Shown here: piece by piece, positions 45,811-54,980 of the stretch
Layout: each line of letters starts with the position of its first letter
How positions within the stretch are numbered: position 1 is the first letter of the stretch
From: Quercus robur
Taxonomy: Eukaryota; Streptophyta; Magnoliopsida; Fagales; Fagaceae
Length of the DNA: 64,000 nucleotides
Assembly: GCF_932294415.1 (NCBI RefSeq)
Contig: NC_065535.1
Coordinates: forward strand, 25,694,782 to 25,758,781
Reading direction: 5' to 3'
Program-made: the position numbers and the translations under genes
Notes under the pieces: generated by a model
Database searches by the model: none
What the model saw: the letters and a program-made list of their open reading frames with translations, nothing else
Told to the model about the DNA's origin: nothing

Positions 45811-46671
45811 CCCAAAATGTCATAGAATATGAGGAACAAAAACGACAGATTTAAAATTTTCTTAATACTGCTCCAACTAACACATATTCATAGGAAAATT
45901 GTTGCAATAACTTAAAATGTAGAAATTACAGCAATAAATGAATACCAATTATTTTTACATTTTATTACAACTAAAATCTTAAAGTAATAACCTATTACAA
46001 TGAAGATGTCATTACAATAATATAATAACGATTATTTTGCAAACTATTACTGTGAAAAATATAAAGCAATAAAAAATTACAACAAATATATCATTGCAAA
46101 TAACTTGACCCATTTTTTTTTGTTACTTTTTTTTGAAATATATTGCAATAAGTATCATGAAGCAATGACCTATTGTTATGAGATTGCAAAATAATTGACA
46201 AATAATAGTTGCATTAGATTACAAAACGAGTAGGCCTTGTTTTACAATTATTTTTCAATCTAATTGCTTCATATACAAGCTTAGAACGACTGTAGATCTC
46301 CACACCAACATCCAAATTCATGTTACACCACCTAAACTCAAGCAATTCGCATAATCGAATTATTAAAAGAAAAAAAAAAGTTTATTACAACGAATTTTTT
46401 ATTACAATTTCAAAAATATTGCAATACAAACTTATTGCAATGAAAATATTTCATTGCAAACTATTGCAATAAAGTCTATGGCAATAGGTTATTGTAACAA
46501 AAAGCAACACTAAGAGGAAATTGCATGAGTGTTTAACAAATTTTTTTGTTGTTGCAATAAGTGTTTATTATAATAGTTTTGAGTTTATTGCAAAAATCAT
46601 TTGTTGTGGTGAGAACATGATGATGCATGTAAATATTGAGGAGCACAACAAATCGGCAAGCATCTGGTGCA

Positions 46672-46888
46672 ATGGGAGACTCTAGTGGTGATGAAAATGT
46701 GCTAGTTGGTAAAGTACCTCTCCCTAGGGTAGATAAATTTAAGAAAGTTTCATTTCTACCTCTTTTCTTGATTATTTGAAGTTGATTCCTAATTTTAGGT
46801 GATGGTTTACCAAGAAACTTAGCCATATTAGATTTGACTGTTGTTCTTACTTATATAAACTATAGGGGATTAACCATTATGGGATGAC
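46672..46888 (+). pseudogene. Polyamine-transporter-like N-terminal fragment (right arm)
   Basis: Mirror of the start of 42450-43212: ATG then [32 protein letters not shown] and a stop, then GDGLPRN and the [15 protein letters not shown] block. Same stop codon as the left arm, so the stop is older than the inverted duplication. Confidence 0.75.
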
Positions 46889-47015
46889 TTGTTCTTTTAG
46901 GCATTACCACTATAGTTTGTACATATAATTTTTACCAAGTTATTGTACAAACTATTTTATATTATTTTTACAAAATTTTAACATGACAAAGTGTAACTTT
47001 ATATAACAATATTGT

Positions 47016-47085
<70 letters not shown>

Positions 47086-47151
47086 GAAAAAGGTTTGGGG
47101 GGCATTGCCCCAAAGTCCAAGAGTGTTTCCATCCAAGATTTATGTTGGAAA

Positions 47152-47911
47152 TCTATATATATATATAAAACCGAAGCCTCTGCTAGCACCACAATTTTCC
47201 ACGTCAGCACAATATTTAAAAAATAAAAAATAAAAATAAAAATAAAAACATTATAACACCTCAAAACCCTAGCAACCTTACCCCTCTCTCAAGTTAAGAA
47301 ATAAAACCCTAGCAACCTTACCCCTTTCTCAAGTTAAGAAATATAAAGCCATAGTTTCTGCAAACTCTCTCTCCAAACGTAAATATCAAATTCAACCCCT
47401 TTAATTTCTCTTTATATTTTTTAGGCTTCTATAGAGTTATAGTGAGTTATGCTGATTTTGTTTTTTGTGTATGTGTATATAGATGGTCATAATACTCCGG
47501 TATTCCAAGAGAAGTTTGTGTTTTCGTTAATTGAAGGCCTTAGAGAGATAAGTACTGCAGTTTGGAAAAGCAATACAAAAGACGATTTCATTGGCAGCGG
47601 AAAGTAATTACTTTGTCTCATATTTTTGTTTTTTGAATTGATTTTGTGTGCTTTTTAGACCCTTTTGGATCAATTTTGTTAATTGGGTGTTTTTTTTTTT
47701 TTTTGATAGGGTCCAATTGGGGAAGGTTCTTTCAAAGGGTTACGACGACCGCACTTGGTGTCTGTATACTAATAGTGGGGGGTAAGTACTATAAATTACT
47801 AACCCTTTTAAGTGTATTAGTTAGAATTATTTTCAAATGATTGTATCAATAAAAGTGAATGTGTAAAAATTTTGTTTAACTATTCCGTGCATCGCACGGG
47901 TTAGCAACTAG
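47152..47911 (+). mobile_element. Non-autonomous Helitron with captured C2-domain exons
   Basis: Begins TC (TCTATATATATATAAAACCG) after an A, ends CTAG before a T, and has the 3' hairpin CCGTGC-ATC-GCACGG (47885-47899) eight bases before CTAG. These are the defining Helitron termini, with A-T target and no duplication. The empty site at about 40715-40725 confirms the insertion. 760 bp, no RepHel coding, so it depends on other elements to move. It carries two exons of a host gene. Confidence 0.85.
47483..47781 (+). pseudogene. C2-domain gene fragment, two exons, inside the Helitron
   Basis: Exon 47483-47603 reads DGHNTPVFQEKFVFSLIEGL, REISTAVWKSNT, DDFIGSGK; exon 47710-47781 reads VQLGKVLSKGYDDRTWCLYT NSG. 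The intron has GT (AAAGTAATT) and AG (TTGATAG) ends with a T-rich tract, a GTAAGT donor follows the second exon, and a TATATAG acceptor precedes the first. The frame is open across the junction. The pattern (F.EKF.F.L..G...I.V.V......DDFIG.....L..V...G) is the C2 domain of plant elicitor-responsive / small C2 proteins, which bind calcium and membranes. It covers only part of one C2 domain, so it is a captured fragment. Confidence 0.75.
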
Positions 47912-48450
47912 TTTTTATTATTTTGGTGGCTACAAAGAAGGTTTCCGTTAACTCATATATAATGATGTCATCTCAAGTTTGTATCATTAATTAAAAACTT
48001 ACTTATAGAATATTTTATTCATTTAGTTGAACCAAAAATAAAATTGAAATTTTTTTTCCCTGAAACCCTATCTAGAGGCCAATCCATCCTCCCTTTAAAT
48101 TCAAATTAAAAAAAAAAAAAAAAAAAAAAAAACCAAAAACAAAAAAAAAAAAAAAACACGAAACCAAAGACAACATCAATTAACTCTAGTTTCATAAAGC
48201 TTTTTGCTAGAAAAAATTTCTAAGCTCCAACTTTCCTACCATTTCTATTAAAAAAAAAATGCACAAAGTTTAGTCATAAAATTGGTTGTAACCTTACTCA
48301 ATAAAATAAACATTGTTATATGTTTTAAAAATCTAATTGTTGAATTATATATATTTTTACGATCTTAATACACATGTCAAATTTTGTGTCAATCGAATAT
48401 TTTTTATTATATGATCTATAAGCTTATATTTTATGCATAATTTTAAATTA

Positions 48451-49281
48451 CAAAAACTTATAATTTAAAAATTTATTCATAACATAAATATTGAACTTTA
48501 ATTTTCTAAACATTTTGCAAGCATGGAGAATAAATGAAGAGAAGATGTAATTCAATGGTGCATTTATTAAAATTCACCTCCAATAAAAAGATATTGAGTA
48601 AGGTTGTAGCCTAATGCTAAAACCAATTTTGTAATTAAACTTAAATAAATAAAAAAAGTATGATTTAATTCAAATAAAATAGCAAATCATCAAGTTCCCA
48701 AACTATTCTCCTCTTTATCAAAAATCAAAGACTCGTGTAAACAAGTTCTCAAACTCCTCTCTTCTCTTTTGGCGACACCTTCATCAACTTCTGTCAATAG
48801 TGGCCTCTTCTTTCCCCCTAATTACGAAAAAACTTGTAAGTCTAACATCCCTCTAAATTCCCTAGAGATTATGCAGACCATGTACCCTTTCCCTCTAATT
48901 GGCAATTCTAAGACAAGCTTGGGAATGTTGGGAAATTTGGGGTTAATGAATGAAAAGAACAAATAAATGATTGATAAACAATGACTTAGAGGCATGAATC
49001 TTCATTGTCGTCTTTGGATAATATTTGCCTTCACACAAATGATGCTAAAAGGTTACAGCAAATTTCTCCCCATGATACAACTACTCCAAGAATTCTTCAA
49101 GTAGCATTCTTGAGAAAAATCTTGCGATTTTTATTTAATGGTTAAGAGTTATGTCTTAAAATGAATATTAATCACGATTTATAGACAATGGGGTGTGGCC
49201 TTTCAATAGGTACCTTTAGAGAGACATCTTGGTTGGTTTTATGTACCAAAACATGTTCACAAAACTTGTTGTTTGAAGCAA

Positions 49282-49312
<31 letters not shown>

Positions 49313-50173
49313 TCAACCGATCAAGATTTTACTTCTATCAATTGATCTCATAAACTCGATCGATCAACCTACAATTGAGCACATGTCATTTTAAACTGAA
49401 ATCGTGACTCTAAGTCATGGCTTTAGTTTTAAACAGTTTTACACGCAAGTGTCATGGATTCGACTGATTAACTTAGAATCAAGTTGTCTTCTGGTCAAGC
49501 TAGGAGTTGAGATTCCTTAAAAAAAATCCAACTAACCTTCTTAACTTTATATTCAACGGCATTCTCTTAATGATTCATATAGAAACTCTAAGGATTCACA
49601 CAAAATTTTAATTTAAAATTTTCTCCACGTTCAAACATTATATATGACGACCTACATTGTATATATCTATTGTCAATACCCTCTCGTCAGGAATGGTGGA
49701 CCACCTGTGACTGTGATGTGCAAAGAATTAAGGAGAGAAAAGTAACAGAGAGCTCCCCTTCCCTTCTTCATTCTCGTGTAGAAGAAAGGGACGATTATGT
49801 GAATGAGTGCTTGTTAAATATGCGAAACCTATGTGTGCACTCTGTGTGGGTTATTAGCGATTCACTTAGTTTTGGGAATCACTACCAGTCATTTAAATTT
49901 TTAAAGTGTGATTGGTCCCCATTTCTATTAGCTTTTTATTAAATTAAAACTTTGTTAAGGGAAATCTTGTATTATATAGCATTTGTTCTTGACTAAGCAA
50001 TGAATCAATAAATTTACTTTCGTTCAAGGTTACACATTTTAAATTGACCAAGTTTATTTATTCTAATAGTTAAAAAGTGTCTCGTTATAATTTGAAACAA
50101 TCCATACTTTGTTCTATAACATTTTTTTAACCAAGAACACAACTTTTTTAATAGTAATATTCGAATGAAACTT

Positions 50174-50204
<31 letters not shown>

Positions 50205-50730
50205 TCACTTTTAATTAACAAATAGTAGGACAATTGGAACTTCATATACGTTAAATGACTTCTTTACAAAAAAATTTTAACCAAGATTTTCTTTCAAAAC
50301 CTTTAAAATAGGTGCTTAATCTAATGTATTCAGACCGATTAATTATTCATACTATCAAAAAGTGTACTCAATACGCAAAATGTTTTTTAAATGAATATTT
50401 TAAAGAATGAATAAACAATTAGTCAGAATATATTAAATTTTAGCACCCATTTTAAAGGTTCTATGAAGAGTCAAATGTTAACATAAAAAATATTGTGAAA
50501 CCTTGTGACTCTAGCCAAATAAACATTACTTATAGTGAAAGACATTCAACTAAAAATTGCCAATACTTTCAAAAATCACAATGCTTAAATAGCTCAATTA
50601 CTTAACAAAATCATCATTATTCTTAAAACTTTTTTTTATTATTCTATTATATATAAGACATAAGAGTCCAAATTCTAATTATTGCTCTAAATTTTCCTTC
50701 AAAATAACAAAAATTTGAATTAGAAAAAAT
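48451..50730. other. Intergenic, repeat remnants
   Basis: T run at 49281-49307. 49310-49400 and 49440-49500 contain CGATCGATCAA-type text like the solo LTR at 12571, probably LTR remnants. AT microsatellite at 50181-50204. Frames at 48769 and 49670 have no recognisable domains. Confidence 0.4.
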
Positions 50731-50733
50731 TTG

Positions 50734-51046
50734 ATGGCTAGGAAATTTATTAGCAAATTTATGGCAATGATGACGAATTTGATTATCCTTATTCTTGTTG
50801 AAGTGCAAGCTAATTACCTTATTCCTACTTCTTTTCATTCCCCTTCATTTCCGGTCGTAGTTTGTTTTCCTTCCAAACTCGATAATGTTCAAGAACTATT
50901 TTATTATTGCCTTGAATCAAACATTAAAAGATGTTCAAGCACTATAAAAAAAAACAACGTGTCCGTCATGCAATATGTGTTACTAGAAGTTATCGAAGCT
51001 GCCTTCTTAAACACATGGAGAATACAGCAGATGACCCAGTATATAA
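50734..51046 (+). pseudogene. Secreted small-protein-like ORF, degenerate
   Basis: The frame starts MARKFISKFMAMMTNLIILI, then LVEVQAN, a good signal peptide, followed by VCF, YYCLESNIKRCSSTIKKNN. After about residue 78 another frame reads HAICVTRSYRSCLLKHMENT ADDP, which restores Cys spacing, so a frameshift is likely. Short secreted Cys-containing proteins of thionin-like families look like this, but I cannot name one. The 3' end runs into the TIR element that begins at 51047. It could be a recent pseudogene or a misread intergenic frame. Confidence 0.35.
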
Positions 51047-51191
51047 GAGCATTAGCATATCTAAGGATAATTTGGCATTTTAAGCCTTAAAACCGTTTGC
51101 ATCAGAGAATGGTAAAGCCCACTATTGTAAATTTTTTTGCAATAGTGCTACAGTACAATTCTAAAGTTAGAATTGTACTTAGCAGTATTCT

Positions 51192-51229
<38 letters not shown>

Positions 51230-52273
51230 TTTTATTCTACTCTGACTCCCACTCTCTCAACTGTCCTCCTCGTCTCTCTCTCTTTCTCCCTCTCCCTTTC
51301 CTCTCTCTCACTGCTGTTTGCTCTGATGGGTTCGATGTGGCTTCGATGGGTTTGTTCCGATGTGGGTGTGGTTTGCTTCGATCGGTGTATCATGGGTCAA
51401 GTGGTGGATCGGCATGGTGGGCCGTGGGTTATGGGTTATGGGTTTTGGATTTGGGTTGATCTGGGCGTTTTTCAAGGTATTTTCTGGGTTGATCACGTGG
51501 CTTCAATGTTTTCTTGGTATTTTCTGGGTTGATCGGTGTATCATGGGTCAAGCTTCGATCGAAGTGGCTTCGACGTTTTTCTGGGTTGATCATCGACATT
51601 TTATGGGTATTTTCTGAGTTGATCGGTGTATCATGGGTCAAGCTCCGATCGATGTGGCTTCGACGTTTTTCTGGGTTGATCATCGGCGTTTTTTTGGGTA
51701 TTTTCGATGGCCTGGGTTTCAAATCGGCGGTGTGGGTTTGCTGATCGGTAGCTTGGGTGGTGGGTCTGGTGGTCGTTGTTGGCTCCAACTGGTTTGTGTG
51801 TAGCTTGGTGTGTGTGGCTCTATTGATGGTTTGGTGGTTTGTGTTTATGTGTGGGGCTCTATTGATGGTTTGGTGGTTTGTGTTTATGTGTGTGGCTTTG
51901 TTGATGGTTTGTGTTTGTGTGTGTGTGTGTGTGGCTCTATGTGTGTGGTGATGGGTTTGGATAGGTTGATCGGTGCATAATGGGTCTGTGTGTGTGTGTG
52001 GCTTTGTGTGTTGAACCAGTGCCAGAGGTTAAGGGAGAAAGAGAGGAAAAAAAATGACTGTTGGAAAGCCTAGGAAAATGTAATTCAATCACGCCTAGTC
52101 TGAAAAAAACTAACGGTTAGAAATAAATAATAAAGAAAGATTAAAAATAATATTTTAATAAAAATAGAGTTTTGGAATGCTGGAGGTATTGTAAAATGGT
52201 ATGGTATAAATAATAAAGTGATTTTTTGAAATGGTAAAATAGAATAGGATAGAATTCTTTGATGCTGATGCTC
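51047..52273. mobile_element. PIF/Harbinger-like TIR element with minisatellite
   Basis: Left end GAGCATTAGCATAT pairs with the complement of the right end, GAGCATCAGCATC. TAA is present on both sides (51044-51046 and 52274-52276); a TAA/TTA duplication is the mark of PIF/Harbinger. 1227 bp. The middle (51330-51970) is G/T-rich with direct repeats and the frames there are not credible proteins. Confidence 0.6.
51500..51712. repeat. Minisatellite, about 105-bp units
   Basis: Two adjacent units, from about 51515 and 51611, share TTGATCGGTGTATCATGGGT, CAAGCTTCGATCGA/CAAGCTCCGATCGA, GTGGCTTCGACGTTTTTCTG and GGGTTGATCATCG. Partial, more diverged copies precede from 51366 and follow to about 51970. 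Confidence 0.75.
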
Positions 52274-52276
52274 TAA

Positions 52277-54509
52277 GAAAGCTTTTGAAGGCTATGAGTA
52301 CTGTGTCCAAAAACACAAGCATGCCCTTAAACGTGGAGATTGTTTACATGCATGGTTCAAATGGAATATAAAAAAGAATTGAGACATCATTGTACAAAAA
52401 ATCCAAGAGATAACTCCAATTTTGGATTTGGTAAACATTTTCTCTCTCTCTCCAGTCCTCTGTGTATATGAATGCACACAAGCACAAGATATACTACTAT
52501 GACTGACTAATATGCTTTAGTTGGTCCAATCACTCATATTAAACCTATTCTAAAGATGGGTATAAAATTGCACCATTAGCCTTAGGGGTTAATGTGTGGG
52601 AAAGGATTTTCCACTTGTTTTTATGAGAAAAGTATTCTTGCTTTGAAAAAAGGTTTTTAGAAATTATAATTTTTTACAAACTACATGAGGAAAAAGCTTG
52701 ATTTTATTCTTGCTCTGAAGAAAGGTTTCTTTTCACTTAATTTGGCATTTTAAATTTACTAAATTATAGGACTTTTTGATCTGATTGTAAACATTTTATA
52801 ATACTTTGTGTGTAAAGTAATGTTGCTTCTAATTTTTTGGATGATTCTCATTTGGTTTGCATAATTTTGCAAAGACCAAATCCTTGCATAATAAAAAATA
52901 AAATGTGTTTGTTATGAGTGTGGAATTGATTGGATTGGACTAGACTGCGATATGTGCTGAGTGACTGAGTCACACATTAAATGCTTAATAGATAAATATT
53001 TTGCTATTGAAGTGATTATGAATAACCTTAATTGTAATAACATTAGTTCTTTAGGGGTATAATAGAGAAGTGGCTTGCACTTTTGCAGGGCCGTGATAAA
53101 TGGTATTAAAGCCTACCAACCAATCTCGTGTATGTGGCTCAGGGTACTGTAGCAGTAGCATAACAAGTGTCCTTAACACGAACATTAGGGATTTAAGATA
53201 TGGAGCTTGTGTGGACTTGATTGCAATGTATGACTGTGTATTATGCAAACCAATACAATGTACCACATTGGTGTTTATTAGGTAGATCTTGGTTATGTGT
53301 GATTATGTGGATCCCAAATTATAAGTTGATTAGCCCTTTTGAGGTGTAGAGTAGATGTGATTAGGAATTTTCTCAATTTATAAAAAATGGTATTAGAGCC
53401 AACCTAGTAATGCCATGTTACTCAGGAGTACTACAATTAAAGGGAAGTAAGAAAATATAGAAATTTACAAGGACCAGATTGCGGAATTGATGTTGACAAA
53501 TAATATGCATCATTGATGTGTGTGAGGATGAGTGATTGTTTCTTATAGCATTGAAATGCCTACTTTTATTACACTAGTACGAAACTTTGATTGATATAGT
53601 TCCGTTGTCGTATGACTAAAGTTTCAAGCTATGAGCTGAATGCTACATAGAGTATATTTCATTTTAAAACTTCTCTAGGTATATTGATTTTAAGTACTTT
53701 GAAGCATTTGAAAACTGATTATGGTTAGTTTTGATGTTAGCAATTGGAGGGAATGCATGAGATTTTCCAAGTCATTTTCTAATAAATATTGTTCAATTCA
53801 ATAGTTACAAAGGGGAGGGGGAATTTTAATCTTAAACGTCTTCATTAAAACACTGGAATGTACCAATTAAGCTATAAGCCTATAATACTCTTAGCTTCTA
53901 AGTCCTTTTCTACATCCTCTATTTTGAACACTTCCTAAATGAAAAGGTTCAAAAACAATTACCAAACAAATTTTATGTTTTTTTTGAAAATCATTTTTTC
54001 CCAAGCTAACCAAACATATTTTTTGAAGAAAAAAACAAGCTTTTGAAGATAAAACAAAAGAAGTTATCAAACATACCGTAAATATTTTATGGAATAAATT
54101 TAGCTCTGAACTAATTGGAACTAGCTTTCCTCAACTTATTATATGACAATTGAAGAGACTATCCTTATATACTTTTAGTTACACAAATTTTATAATATAT
54201 CATGTGGCTTGTTTTATAAATTTTCACGTTGTAATGTTTTTAAAAAAGAAAATTCACCGTATAATGAATTAGAGAGGATAGCATTTGGAGCTAAACTGTA
54301 TCCATATTTTACCTGTATTTCATGTCATCCGCATATATATATATACAGAAAATCTGAGGATATATCTGCCTAATCTCGCACTTTATGCCTGGTAGCTTAG
54401 ACTCGAAATTTCGAAAATTGTGGCCATTGGAGAAGCACGTACAAGGAAACTATTCGACTACAAGGGGGGTAGGGTAGACTCTATACTGATGAGCTAAAAA
54501 AGAAAGAAA
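52277..54509. other. Intergenic; possible LTR leader remnants
   Basis: AATGGTATTAAAGCC (53099) and AATGGTATTAGAGCC (53387) resemble decayed TGGTATCAGAGCC primer sites, suggesting two old Copia leader copies, but no ORF or LTR limits can be drawn. No gene recognised. Confidence 0.35.
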
Positions 54510-54514
54510 GAAAG

Positions 54515-54980
54515 TGTAAAGAAACAGAGAAACTAAATAGAATAGAGAGAATTTCATTGATTGAAGAATGAATTACAATGAAATGAATTGAATGAATAAA
54601 CATCTACACATTACTCTGTTTATATACACAGAGAAATAACTAACTCAACTATTGGCGCCAAAATCAGTTATTTGAATTTTCTGGTGGCTGTACACGTGGC
54701 AAGCCTAAGTAACTAACTCCTAGATTTGTGGAACTAACTTCTTCAATGATCCTGGATGAAGAACTCATGATGTGGCATGGACTCAATCATTTCCAAGATT
54801 GCTGAGTTGATCTTGTCCTTTGATGCTAGCTTGGTAGTCTGATCAGTGCGTACCTCATCAGCAAATGCTGCACTGACTGCTGGTCTTGTGGCTGAGCTAG
54901 TGCTTCCTTCATCAGTCCCAGCTACACTACTAGCTAGCTGTGTGGCTTGAGATATGCAACACTTCTTTGCATTCTTAATA
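54515..54980 (-). repeat. 3' LTR of the young Copia element
   Basis: 466 bp. On the minus strand it begins TATTAAGAATGC and ends TTTCTTTACA. It encodes the last part of the gag-pol frame, to the stop at 54743. On the coding strand it is preceded by the purine tract TTGAGGGGGAG (54981-54991), which primes plus-strand DNA synthesis. Confidence 0.9.

Larger units (their letters stand above)
45139..46901. repeat. Right arm of the large inverted repeat
   Basis: Reverse complement of the left arm, see 42981-44746. The right arm stops at CTTGTTCTTTTAGG; the C-terminal transporter part (42450-42980) is not duplicated, so the inversion copied only part of the locus. Confidence 0.85.
46985..48450. repeat. 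Direct repeat, right copy, split by a Helitron
   Basis: Copy of 40586-41295 with a longer (ATA)n tract (47013-47083) and a 760-bp Helitron between TTATGTTGGAAA and TTTTATTATTTTGGTGGC. Just downstream, 48585-48650 contains a short inverted copy of 48265-48315 (AAATTGGTT.TAACCTTACTCAATA). Confidence 0.75.

Noticed and set aside
46968-47264. 98-codon frame with a long Ile run
   Set aside because: The Ile run is only the (ATA)n microsatellite read on the minus strand.
40586-48450. The direct repeats as LTRs of one retrotransposon
   Set aside because: No TG/CA ends, primer site or pol between them; the interior is transporter pseudogene sequence in inverted orientation.
49670-49942. 90-codon frame
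   Set aside because: No signal peptide, domain or repeat recognised; codon content looks like intergenic sequence.
51097-51951. Overlapping frames of 60-120 codons on both strands
   Set aside because: They lie in the G/T-rich minisatellite and CT-rich tract of a TIR element, are open in several frames at once, and show repeated low-complexity peptides; not credible genes.
53099-53400. Two TGGTATTA(A/G)AGCC sites as primer sites of intact elements
   Set aside because: No LTR edges or coding sequence could be tied to them; kept only as possible remnants.
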